A stretch of 64,000 bases of DNA, taken from contig JAAFJA010000015.1 of the NCBI GenBank assembly GCA_013298765.1, positions 1 to 64,000 on the forward strand, in the 5' to 3' direction. Shown here one piece after another: positions 1 to 7,963 of this stretch (positions within the stretch are counted from its first letter, which is position 1; each line of letters begins with the position of its first letter). The DNA is from Betaproteobacteria bacterium (lineage in GTDB: Bacteria > Pseudomonadota > Gammaproteobacteria > Burkholderiales > Casimicrobiaceae). The notes beneath the pieces were generated by a model, which worked only from the letters and a program-made list of their open reading frames with translations, was not told the origin of the DNA and searched no databases. Made by a program: the position numbers and the translations under genes.

Positions 1-34
1 CGCTAGGATCTACATTACGATGTTGATGCACCGA

Positions 35-190
35 GGGTGGGCACGGCGTCCACCGACTCTATCGATCCGGGGAGCAATTCCGAAACGACGGGTGAACAAT
101 ACAAGGGTGGGCACCCTGTGCCCACCAAACGGCACAACACCAGCCAATGCTGTTACGCAGAGTCATGGTGGGCACGGGGTGCCCACCCCA
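35..190. repeat. Three REP-like palindromes
   Basis: Three short GC-rich palindromes occur at 35-54, 105-126 and 166-190. All share the core GGTGGGCAC; the second and third pair it with GTGCCCACC to give near-perfect hairpins, and the first is degenerate. Spacing is about 60-70 bp. They look like REP/REPIN elements at the edge of a mobile-rich region, and differ in sequence from the 103-bp RAYT-linked repeats near 39.5 and 52 kb, so a different transposase probably spreads them. No gene is seen in bases 1-208. Confidence 0.6.
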
Positions 191-208
191 CGGTAACGTG
201 GAGGTTGG

Positions 209-622
209 CTAATGAAACCCCGGGCTCGGAAACAACTGCAAACGCGGTTCAACCTTCGCGAGCGTAAAGAAGTCGCGATCGTTGTGCACGAGTAGCGCTT
301 CGTGCTCGACCGCAATTTGTGCGCTCAAACAATCAATCGCCGTGCGCACGGTGAGGCCGTTGCGTCGCGCAGCGCGATAGAGCGCGGCTGCTTGGTCGTA
401 CGTCTCAAGACCTTGCAGCGGCTGCAAGATTTGTTGTTGGCTGAGTATGTTTCGAATCTTTTGCTCAGTCGCGCCAGCGCGGGCGCCTTGCATCACTTCG
501 AGATAAATCATCTCGGTGAGCGCAATGCCTTCGGTCGCCTCGCGTTGCAGCACGAAGCCAACGGCTTCAGTGCGCCGATCCGCGAGCAGATCGATCCATA
601 CGCTGGTATCAAGCAAGAGCAT
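209..622 (-). CDS. vapC: VapC-type PIN-domain toxin ribonuclease
   Basis: The 137-residue protein is the length of a VapC toxin, a Mg-dependent endoribonuclease that cleaves tRNA or rRNA and is held inactive by VapB. The PIN acidic residues are visible: D5 in LLLDTSVWIDLL, E42 in YLEVMQGA, D97 in TAIDCLSAQIA, and D115/D117 in VHNDRDF. It starts 15 bp after the VapB stop, so the two form one operon in the usual antitoxin-first order. No frame damage is seen. Its RNA target cannot be read from sequence. It lies just downstream of the short-Argonaute operon on the same strand. Confidence 0.9.
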   Translation of the reverse strand: MLLLDTSVWIDLLADRRTEAVGFVLQREATEGIALTEMIYLEVMQGARAGATEQKIRNILSQQQILQPLQGLETYDQAAALYRAARRNGLTVRTAIDCLSAQIAVEHEALLVHNDRDFFTLAKVEPRLQLFPSPGFH

Positions 623-637
623 TCGACGAGCGCGCGA

Positions 638-988
638 CTACTTACGCGATGATTTGGCAGTTGATTTAGCCGCCCCTCGCGACGAGCCGGATGTACTCTG
701 CGCGACGCGACTTTTTGCACGCGGCGTCGCGCCGCTCGCCAGAGGCTTCAAGCGGTACTGCGTGCGCGGCTCTTCCACGCGCAGCCATTTGTCGCCACCG
801 CGCGTCGCCTTATGGTCATAGCTCGGATCGATACCGCCTAGACCCAGCAAACCACTGATGCTCGGGCGTTTACTTCGTGCCACAAGCTCAAAGAGCGCCC
901 GCTCAACGACCTCGCGCTTCGTGCGCGCGCCCGTAAGCGCCATCGCTTCGGCGACGAGTTCGTCGTTGAGATCGATGTTAATTCTCAT
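638..988 (-). CDS. vapB: VapB-type antitoxin with long basic tail
   Basis: The N-terminus MRINIDLNDELVAEAM and the following TKREVVERAL helix are the ribbon-helix-helix form typical of VapB antitoxins (type-II, DUF2191-like), which bind DNA as dimers and neutralise VapC. The ATG at 988 was chosen because the conserved strand begins there; an in-frame GTG at 1003 would add five residues. At 116 residues it is longer than the usual 60-90. The extra C-terminus from about residue 85 is rich in Ser, Arg, Lys and Ala, unlike the usual acidic or hydrophobic toxin-wrapping segment. Presumably autoregulated, though no clear operator was identified upstream. Confidence 0.85.
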   Translation of the reverse strand: MRINIDLNDELVAEAMALTGARTKREVVERALFELVARSKRPSISGLLGLGGIDPSYDHKATRGGDKWLRVEEPRTQYRLKPLASGATPRAKSRVAQSTSGSSRGAAKSTAKSSRK

Positions 989-1149
989 TTCAAAATTGAA
1001 CACTTCATGTATAGAGTCGGTGTACTTAACGCGCGCAAATGGCCGTATCGACAGCGTACGTAAAGTAAGCGACCATAATGTCTCGGAGCTCGAAAATTAT
1101 CCGTGCTGATTTCATTGCATTGGTTCTCAAGCGTGCGACCTTTTGACCC

Positions 1150-2574
1150 TTACATAAAGAAGCGGAACTGGTAAGGCGTTGTCCCAAGCTTATCGATACG
1201 TTTTACTACCCGCGCGAGCACCTTTGCATACTCCAAAGTAACTGGCAATGGGTTGTAGAGTGCGTCGTTATTCCAATCCATTTTGCTAAGTCCCAAGATA
1301 GCGCTGGCGACGCCGTCCCAAGAGCCGTGACCTGCGTGACGGACTAATCGGATAGGTCGAGGCGTACTTCGTGAGCCTTGAAAATACGGCCTGTTGCTGA
1401 TGTTGGAGACCGCGCCGTGCGTCCACAGCAGCGCGTCGAAGGGTCCGAGACCAATCAAAGTTCCTCTTGTAACGGGATACATCGCAGCCCGAGGTTGCCC
1501 ATCACTATGCGGTCACTCGTACAAAGCCCCTCGCCGGCCCACGTCCTCAACAATTTGGATTAAGTCCACGGCCTCGCAGAGGTGTAATGCCTCCATGCAT
1601 CCGTCGATCTCATCGCGCTTGAACTCGGTTGTTTTGTGAACAGTAACGCGGCGCGGCACTTTCCCGGCGTGGCGGCGCATATAAAGATCCATGGAACGTG
1701 CCATAACTTTGAACATTTCAGTGCGCGATAGAAAGGGATTCTCCCGCTGCACTTCAAATTCGTTAGTGTCGTAGGCTATGAACTCGACCCCCGCGCCCTC
1801 AGCATCGAAGACCTGGCTGCAGCAAGTAACAAAGCGAGGCTTCCCCGAAACAACCGGTCTCAATGAGTACGACAGACCAATGTGCGCAGTTTCCCCATCA
1901 GTCTCCGCAAGCTTCCAGGGCACTCCGCCCGCCTTAGCGTACAGCGCGAGGCCGATACGCCACATGACGCTAGCTCTATCCTTGTAGGACAGACCACTGC
2001 CTTCACGAACGATTTGCACAGGCATCCCTGCTGTTGCCGTGACAGCCTTTACGTGGTCATGTAGGTCGAAGTCTTCCGAAACGCCCCCCGTAAAGCCTGC
2101 TTGCCAGCGCTCAGGTAAGTAGACAAAGAGTACGTCGAACGAGCTCCTTCGCCCGACAAGTTGCTGCAACGCTCGCGTGATCGCGCCCGCAAGTACAACG
2201 TGCGGTGCAGAGCTCGTTTCATATTCACCATCAAGCTGTTGCTCAAGTTCCACATGACAGCCGTTACCCGCTCCCGTCATGCGGACATTGAAGACGCTTT
2301 CGAATCCGGGCCAAACTGGCAAGTAGTCAGCACGCTCGCTCGGCTTATAGTTCGCGCCAAGCTCTTTCAGGAAGTCGTACAGCCGCCGACTCTCTCCTGA
2401 AGGGGCAAGTGTCGCCACTCTGATCGGATTCGGAACTAGAAGTCCCTTTGAGTATGGTCCATACTTAGCGAGTCCTCTGAGTGGGTGAATGTCTGTTTCG
2501 TTATGTCGCGTCGGATGGAAGGATAGCCTTGGCTCGCTGAGGAGAATATGGTTGGACAGTTGGCTTGTGCTCAT
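1150..2574 (-). pseudogene. Short prokaryotic Argonaute (MID-PIWI), interrupted by in-frame TGA
   Basis: Reading through one TGA at 1513-1515 gives about 474 codons, a normal short-pAgo length. The first 353 residues include a MID-like segment (HDHVKA followed by GMPVQIV, resembling the 5'-phosphate guide pocket) and the PIWI stretch VTVHKTTEFKRDE. The last 120 residues continue PIWI in the same frame (RGTLIGLGPFDALLWTHG, SKMDWNN, LPVTLEYAKV) and end PYQFRFFM, a typical Argonaute C-terminus. No DEDX tetrad is evident, as expected for catalytically inactive short pAgos. Its ATG overlaps the SIR2-APAZ stop (ATGA), so the two are translationally coupled. The TGA could be CGA or TGG mutated, a sequencing error, or a readthrough site. 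An internal ATG at 1482 could restart the C-terminal part but lacks a strong ribosome site. Confidence 0.85.
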
Positions 2575-4340
2575 ACCCCGGCTCTCCGCGTAAAAGCAGT
2601 GCGCGTGCCGAATTTGAACGCAGCGTCAACACCGGTAGCAACCCCAAGGGCGTGAACTTCTCCACCGTCGCCTAAAAAAAAGTTTGCCCAAAAATTGACC
2701 AACGCGTCGAGCGTTTGGTTGTAGCGCTTAAAAGTACGTTCTCTCCCGAATACCGAGGCCGCTGCCTTGTTCTCGCCATTAAGATTTAGAAAAATGGGGT
2801 TTGGCTCAAGCAAAAGCCAGAGGCTGTCGGACGCCCATTCGAGCCGAATGCCGCAACCTTCTCGCCATTGGACTTCGGGAAACTTCGGTAACGTGCCGCC
2901 AAGCGGAGAGACCAACGCCTTTAGAGCTTGAAGTTCAGGTTCGTCAACCGACTTAGGATACAAAAGATCTGTCGTTCGCTTGCGGATGTGCGCAAGATTC
3001 CGGTGCCGACAAAGCGCTCGTACAATTGCGTCGCGGAGTAGGCCTCTCTCGACGGAGTCGTAGCGCAATCGTCGGACGTCCACTTGCGCTAAATCAAAAT
3101 CCTCGACACCAAAAGATGCGAATGCCTGTCGCACGTCCGAGTCGCCCCCAAACGCAAGGACACCACGCTGGGTTCGCGCAGCGATGACATTGACCCCAGC
3201 TTTCTCAATGGCATCCCGCACCTCGCGTGTCCCCCCAACGCCACAAACGACTCGACGGAACACGGTTGGCATTTGTTCCACTCTCAATCCGTTCAATCTG
3301 ACAACCGGCCAGTGTGCCTTTCCACCAACTGCAGGCGCCGCTGACCTAACTTCGCGTTGCTTACCGAAGGATTCCACTGGCTTTGCGTCGAAATTAGGGA
3401 CTAGGCGCACTAGGTCGCGCAGTACCTCGTCAAAACTCTGAACCCTCACAAGCGCGGCTTCGATGTCGCGAGAATGCGCGAGCGCCAAAAGATCTGAAAC
3501 TCTTTCATAAGGAGCACCATCTCCGCGATGCAACCAGAACAGACCTGCGGGAAATGCTCCCGGCAATGCGGCAGCCTCCTCAAGTGTCGTCATTATCGAA
3601 TCATCTCGGCCGCTATAGCCGCACACCACGAGCCCTGACCGACAACACGCTTCAATTAGCAGCTTGCGCAGTTCGCCCTCTTGCTGACGGAGCTCTTCAT
3701 TTGTGTTCTTCAACTGTCGGAAACGAAAATCGCCGTGAAGCTTGACTTCAATCGGCCACCGGCTGTCTGCCATCGCTTTGCTCGCAAGCTCAGCACCCAT
3801 CCCAAGTGATAAAGAGGTGAGCGCGCCTGTCCCATCAAAAACTTTCGCGCATGCGTCGGCTACGAGTGGATCAAAGTTCGTCGTCCAGACGATTCGGGTG
3901 TGATTCGCTTTCATTAGGGACGCCAGCGCTATGTGTCCATATGAAGGCTTTGCGCCCCCGAGTTTGACGTCCAAGTATGCACGCCGATCCGCTTCCGCCG
4001 GGAAGACTGCTTCAAACAGAGCAGAATATTCACTGGACGCCCCCTCTTGTGGCAGGCTATTGGTCGAATCAACGTGAGATTGCAAATATTCCCGGACACC
4101 CGCGGACGAGAGGTCGGCAACTATTTCCGGCGCGGCGCGACGTTGACTAACGAAGAGCTTCTGTTTGAACTCCCAAATCATGTCGCCAGCGGTAGGAATG
4201 CCTGCAGCCGCAGACGCGCCCGCACCCAAAAACCACATTAGACTTCCAGGGCGCATGGAGAAGCGCCTTGAAAAATCATCGAGATAAACCTCGATCAATG
4301 GAGTTTGCTCATTTTCAGATGGATTTCCTAGTTGGGGCAT
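2571..4340 (-). CDS. SIR2-APAZ effector of a short-Argonaute (SPARSA) defence system
   Basis: The 589-residue protein has an N-terminal SIR2-like NADase domain (about 30-310) and a C-terminal APAZ domain (about 340-589). SIR2 landmarks are GAGAS at 39-43, TTNFD at 153-157 and the catalytic-type histidine H202 in KLHGD. The APAZ part ends with the WANFFLGDGGEVH region. In SPARSA systems this subunit dimerises with the short Argonaute; guide-directed recognition of invading DNA switches on NAD+ hydrolysis and kills or arrests the cell. Key residues appear intact, unlike the partner gene. Start: ATG at 4340 after GGAG, with short spacing. It is the first gene of the operon; about 147 bp separates it from the next gene. 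Confidence 0.92.
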   Translation of the reverse strand: MPQLGNPSENEQTPLIEVYLDDFSRRFSMRPGSLMWFLGAGASAAAGIPTAGDMIWEFKQKLFVSQRRAAPEIVADLSSAGVREYLQSHVDSTNSLPQEGASSEYSALFEAVFPAEADRRAYLDVKLGGAKPSYGHIALASLMKANHTRIVWTTNFDPLVADACAKVFDGTGALTSLSLGMGAELASKAMADSRWPIEVKLHGDFRFRQLKNTNEELRQQEGELRKLLIEACCRSGLVVCGYSGRDDSIMTTLEEAAALPGAFPAGLFWLHRGDGAPYERVSDLLALAHSRDIEAALVRVQSFDEVLRDLVRLVPNFDAKPVESFGKQREVRSAAPAVGGKAHWPVVRLNGLRVEQMPTVFRRVVCGVGGTREVRDAIEKAGVNVIAARTQRGVLAFGGDSDVRQAFASFGVEDFDLAQVDVRRLRYDSVERGLLRDAIVRALCRHRNLAHIRKRTTDLLYPKSVDEPELQALKALVSPLGGTLPKFPEVQWREGCGIRLEWASDSLWLLLEPNPIFLNLNGENKAAASVFGRERTFKRYNQTLDALVNFWANFFLGDGGEVHALGVATGVDAAFKFGTRTAFTRRAGV

Positions 4341-4487
4341 AGCTCCAATGTGAACAAATGCGCGACTATCAGTCTATAGGAAGCCGCGAGTGGCGAATTT
4401 GGCGGATATGCAGGTCGCTTGCTTCGATCGAAAGGCAACTTGCATAGATGGAATGCTGCGAGTATTTGAGAGCGAAAGTGGTCGCCC

Positions 4488-5885
4488 CTACTTCCCCTGC
4501 GCATTCCCAAACATAAAGCTAAACCCCGTCGCGGTGGTGCTCTTCGGTTGTGCGGTGGTCGCGAACGAATGGCAGCCCATGCAGCTGTTGTTCTGCGTTT
4601 GCATGAAGGTTTCGAGCACGGGGTTGATGAGGGTGTTGGTGCTGATGTCGCCGGGTTTGCCGGGCGAGACGGGGACGGTGAGCGGGACGGGTGTTTTCAA
4701 ATTCAGCACGGTCTTTGACCATTGCGTGTCGATCATCGCGTAATACTGCCAAGGCGATTTCGGATTGCCTTTGATGAAGAGTTGTTGCGCTTCTGTGTTG
4801 ATGCCTGCAGCGGTCGCGTCGTCGGGGAACACCTGCGCCACTTGCGTGGGGTTCGTGCCCTTGGTGTTCACGGGCGTGGTGCTCGCGGCGTTAAAGAAGC
4901 TGTAGCTTTGTGTGCCCGGTTTGCCCAAGAGCGGTGCGTTATCGATTTGATAGAAAGTCGCCCACAGCCCTGCGTTTTGCGCGCCGCCGCTTGCGAACAC
5001 ATGAAAACCGACCAAGCCAATCGGTACGGTTTTGCCGCCCGCGCTGCCGGGCACGTAGCCCTTTGCGATGTGAAAGCGGCCGGAGGCGGCCTCTGCGGCG
5101 GTGAGCATTTTCCACGCAGCTTTCACTTCGATTGAGCCTTGCGGCAAGATGATGTTTTGCTTGGTGGCGTAGGATGTTTGGCTGCCCGCGTTGTAGAGCT
5201 TGTTGGTGGTGATGTAGTCGTATTGAACTTTGTTCATCGCGACGTCGTAATACACCGGGTTCTTTTGCTGGTCGTAAAGCGTGTTGCCGTCTGCTTGTTT
5301 GATTTCGTCGAGCGGGATGTTCGTGGGGCTGCTTGCAGCAAGCGTCGTGCGCAGTTTCGCTACCGCTTGGGAGACTTTGCCGCTGCGCGCGAGCACGCGA
5401 ACCTTGCCCGCCCCTGCGTCGTTCGCAAGCGCTTTTGGCGCGGCAGGGTGTGCGGCCAAGCGAGTCCACGGCATCGGTTGCGCGCCATTCGGCAAGAACA
5501 CTTGCTCAGACGTTAAAAAACTTTCCCACACCGTCATGCCGGGTGCGCCCATCATTTGCGATGTGTCAGGCACGCCGCGCGGCCCCGGCTTCGCGGGCCA
5601 GTTCAAATAGATGAAGGTTTGCCACATCGCGCAATCCGCGCCGGCATTGGTGAATTCGCCGTTGGACAATTTCGGCACCGGCTTCAATTGCACTCCGATC
5701 GGATTAATGCCGCCGCAGCGGAAGCTAGGCGGTGCAGGCGGCGTTGGCGCGGGCGCGCTCTGCGCCCACGCGGATGCGATGCTCGCGCTCGCGATGGCGG
5801 CGGCGCTCAATTTCCAAAGCAGATGTTTGCCGCGCTGATCGCGCTTGACGTTGCTTGCCCCGTGTAGCCTGAAAAACTTTTCCAT
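4488..5885 (-). CDS. Secreted c-type haem protein of unknown function
   Basis: The 465-residue protein begins with a long basic n-region, a hydrophobic segment and a likely cleavage site AWA-QS near residue 42, followed by a Pro/Ala-rich linker. One CXXCH haem motif (CMGCH, about 435-439) lies near the C-terminus, so haem would be attached in the periplasm. The large middle part has no domain I can name; it is Trp-rich near MWQTFIYLNW and contains several paired YDYITT/NKLYN-like segments. A single terminal haem on a big domain suggests an oxidoreductase or a cytochrome-linked binding protein, but no substrate can be assigned. It is transcribed alone, with about 150 bp free on both sides. Confidence 0.7.
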   Translation of the reverse strand: MEKFFRLHGASNVKRDQRGKHLLWKLSAAAIASASIASAWAQSAPAPTPPAPPSFRCGGINPIGVQLKPVPKLSNGEFTNAGADCAMWQTFIYLNWPAKPGPRGVPDTSQMMGAPGMTVWESFLTSEQVFLPNGAQPMPWTRLAAHPAAPKALANDAGAGKVRVLARSGKVSQAVAKLRTTLAASSPTNIPLDEIKQADGNTLYDQQKNPVYYDVAMNKVQYDYITTNKLYNAGSQTSYATKQNIILPQGSIEVKAAWKMLTAAEAASGRFHIAKGYVPGSAGGKTVPIGLVGFHVFASGGAQNAGLWATFYQIDNAPLLGKPGTQSYSFFNAASTTPVNTKGTNPTQVAQVFPDDATAAGINTEAQQLFIKGNPKSPWQYYAMIDTQWSKTVLNLKTPVPLTVPVSPGKPGDISTNTLINPVLETFMQTQNNSCMGCHSFATTAQPKSTTATGFSFMFGNAQGK

Positions 5886-6037
5886 CGCGCGATTCCCCTG
5901 GTTAGTGACTGTGATTAGAGCTTCACAGTAGCAGGGGGCGGCGCGCGATGCACCTAGCGAAAATGGTAGGTTTTGTTCGGAGGGCTAGGTCGCCAGCGGT
6001 TGAATCGACATCGGTGGTGACGCATTCGACATGACAG

Positions 6038-6355
6038 CTACGCAGCCTTTTGCCGCACCAGCTTAACTTGTAATTCGCAGCCGACGGCTTCGGCGTATCG
6101 TTTCAATGTGGCGAGTGATGGCGCATGCTTGCCCGCAGATTCAAGACGAGAGACCGCGCTTTTGGTGGTGCCCATAAGATCAGCGACGGCGTCCTGGGTG
6201 AGCCCCGAGCGCGCGCGCGCCTTAAGCATTTGGTTCGCAAGTTGGTATTCAAGCGCGAGTGCGTCGTACGCTTCGGCAAAGCCTTTGCGTGCCTGCGCCT
6301 TCGCGAGAAAGGCTTTGTGGTTGTGCGGTACAGGTTTGTATTTGAGTTCAGCCAT
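6038..6355 (-). CDS. HigA-like antitoxin, XRE helix-turn-helix
   Basis: This 105-residue protein has an XRE-type helix-turn-helix at about 40-95 (ARSGLTQDAVADLMGTTKSA, then VSRLESG-like VSRLESAGK). It overlaps the upstream toxin gene by 8 bp, the toxin-first order of HigBA and related Gp49/RelE pairs. The antitoxin would bind the toxin and repress the shared promoter upstream of 6680. The N-terminal 35 residues carry a basic HNHKAFLAKAQARKGF stretch, probably toxin-binding. No defects are visible. Confidence 0.88.
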   Translation of the reverse strand: MAELKYKPVPHNHKAFLAKAQARKGFAEAYDALALEYQLANQMLKARARSGLTQDAVADLMGTTKSAVSRLESAGKHAPSLATLKRYAEAVGCELQVKLVRQKAA

Positions 6356-6680
6356 TGTGAGACTCCAAATCTTTGAGGCGTTTACGTGCCAGCCTTAATT
6401 CGCGATCAGGCGTTTGTTGCGTTTTCTTGATAAACGCATGGAGCACCGTAATTCGCTTTCCAATCATGAAACAGTAAAACGCTCTACCGATGCCTTCGCG
6501 ACCGCGCGGACGTATTTCGAACAGACCATCACCAAACGCACGCGAATGCGGCAAACGAAGATTGGGGCCATGCTCAGCAAGCAATTCGATCAGACGAGCA
6601 TAGTCGGCAAGAACATCAGTCGGCCACGATTCGATCTCGGCGAGCACTCGTTCGTTAAAGTACCCGACTTCAAACTTCAT
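6348..6680 (-). CDS. HigB/RelE-like toxin (phage Gp49-like family)
   Basis: The 110-residue protein has the RelE-fold pattern of the HigB/Gp49 family: LPHSRAFGDGLFEIRPRG, the RAFYCFMIGKRITVLHAFIKKTQQTP segment, and a C-terminal basic helix ending in ARKRLKDL. Such toxins cut mRNA on the ribosome. It is first in a two-gene operon with the XRE antitoxin and overlaps it by 8 bp. Start ATG at 6680. This is the second toxin-antitoxin pair within 7 kb, supporting an accessory island to the left. Confidence 0.88.
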   Translation of the reverse strand: MKFEVGYFNERVLAEIESWPTDVLADYARLIELLAEHGPNLRLPHSRAFGDGLFEIRPRGREGIGRAFYCFMIGKRITVLHAFIKKTQQTPDRELRLARKRLKDLESHNG

Positions 6681-6737
6681 AGCAAAATGTTAGCAGAATT
6701 GCGAACTTGTCGAGATTGCAGGTAGATCTAAATACCA

Positions 6738-6766
6738 AAAGAAAACGGCCGCTAGGGCCGTTCTTT
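6738..6766 (-). terminator. Rho-independent terminator after the Bug gene
   Basis: On the minus strand AACGGCC and GGCCGTT form a 7-bp stem with a 5-base loop, followed by TTCTTTT. It lies about 20 bp past the stop at 6785. Confidence 0.75.
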
Positions 6767-6784
6767 ACCGACAGCGTAGGGAAC

Positions 6785-7774
6785 TTACTGCGCTTGCAGG
6801 TTGATCGATTTCGCCATCGCCGCGCCGGATGCGATTTCGCGCTTGTAGAACGTGTCGAGCTGGGCGAGCGTCATCGGCTCTGCAACCACGGAGCCTGCGG
6901 TTTCAATCGTCTTCCGTGTGTCAGGGTTCGCAAGTGCTTTGTACACAGCATCGTGAATCGCTTTGGTCTGTGCCTCCGGTGTTTTCGCGCTGACTTGAAC
7001 GCCGATCCAGATGCTGAATTGATAGTCCTCAAAGCCTTTGGTGTTCTTCGCGGTCGGCAATTTCGGCAGCGATGCGAGCGACTGGTTTGCGGCGACGGCG
7101 ATCAGTTTGATTTGCCCTTTATCTGCAGCGCCGAGTACGGGGCCGACCAAGGGCACCACTGCGAAATCGATGATGCCGCCCATCAAATCTTTGAGGTACG
7201 GGGCAAGTCCGTTGTACGGCGCGTGTAAGCCCTTCGCGCCCGCGTTTTGCAGCGCCTTTTCGGCCATCAGGTGATAGAGCGATCCCACACCTGTGGAGCC
7301 GAATGAAAGTGGCTTGTCGGCTTTCTTTGCGAATGCGACGAACTCATCCAAGGTGTTTACCGGAAGGTCTTTGCGAACAGCGATTCCGATGGGCGTGTGG
7401 CCAACAAGTGCGGCCATCTTCACGTCTTCCGGTTTGTTCTTTGCAGCGGCGATGCCAAGCGGCGTGTAGATCAATTCAAGGGGCGAGCCCGCGAGCACGG
7501 TGTAGCCATCGGCTGCAGCGCCTGAGACTCGTTGCACACCCAGCGATCCACCCACACCAACCACGTTTTCCACGATGATCGTTTGCCCAAGCGACTCTTG
7601 CATGCCCTTCGCAACGAGACGCCCCATCACATCAGACCCGCCGCCCGCCGGGAAGGCGACGACCATGTTGAGCGGCTTGTTCGGGAAGCCCTGCGCCTGC
7701 GCAGACGCAGCAACAGCAACTGCGCCAATTGCCCAAAACGCTTGGGCAAGAAAGCATTTCAGTGACGTTTTCAT
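6785..7774 (-). CDS. Bug-family periplasmic solute-binding protein (TctC type)
   Basis: At 329 residues it is a typical Bug (Bordetella uptake gene) receptor for small carboxylates, a family greatly expanded in Burkholderiales. It has a signal peptide ending SAQAQG near residue 28, then the family hallmark PNKPLNMVVAFPAGGGSDVMGR, and later GSTGVGSLYHLMAE and the APYNGLAPYLKDLMGG ligand-loop region. The ATG at 7774 follows AAAGGAG with good spacing, so it is preferred to the in-frame GTG six bases upstream. No TctA/TctB membrane genes are adjacent, as is common for orphan Bug genes. The ligand is unknown; its closeness to the DadA-type gene might suggest an amino or keto acid, but that is inference. 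Confidence 0.93.
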   Translation of the reverse strand: MKTSLKCFLAQAFWAIGAVAVAASAQAQGFPNKPLNMVVAFPAGGGSDVMGRLVAKGMQESLGQTIIVENVVGVGGSLGVQRVSGAAADGYTVLAGSPLELIYTPLGIAAAKNKPEDVKMAALVGHTPIGIAVRKDLPVNTLDEFVAFAKKADKPLSFGSTGVGSLYHLMAEKALQNAGAKGLHAPYNGLAPYLKDLMGGIIDFAVVPLVGPVLGAADKGQIKLIAVAANQSLASLPKLPTAKNTKGFEDYQFSIWIGVQVSAKTPEAQTKAIHDAVYKALANPDTRKTIETAGSVVAEPMTLAQLDTFYKREIASGAAMAKSINLQAQ

Positions 7775-7841
7775 ATTCACTCCTTTTGATGATGTAGCCC
7801 CGATAAATTCGGGCTTACTTGAAAAATGTTTACGATCAGTG

Positions 7842-7943
7842 GTAGGCGCGGGCTTGACCGCGCTTGGTTTGCACCTCTCCCTCTGGGAGAGGTCGACGCA
7901 ACGCGTCGGGTGAGGGAAGCAGCGCGGTCAAGCCCGCGCCTAC
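7842..7943. repeat. 102-bp element with perfect 23-bp inverted ends
   Basis: The ends, 7842-7864 and 7921-7943, are perfect inverted repeats starting GTAGGCGCGGGC. The interior contains two further hairpins: CCTCTCC paired with GGAGAGG, and a CGACGC/GCGTCG pair. It lies between the Bug gene start and the dadA stop. The nested-hairpin layout matches REPIN-type elements dispersed by RAYT transposases; it could also act as a terminator for dadA. Confidence 0.7.
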
Positions 7944-7963
7944 AAAAAGCAAATCGCATCGCG

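Noticed and set aside
31-190. CRISPR array
   Set aside because: Repeats are palindromes of varying sequence with unequal spacing and only three units; no cas genes are present.
1480-1560. Frameshift in the Argonaute gene
   Set aside because: Codon-by-codon reading shows both parts are in the same frame, so it is a nonsense codon and not a frameshift.
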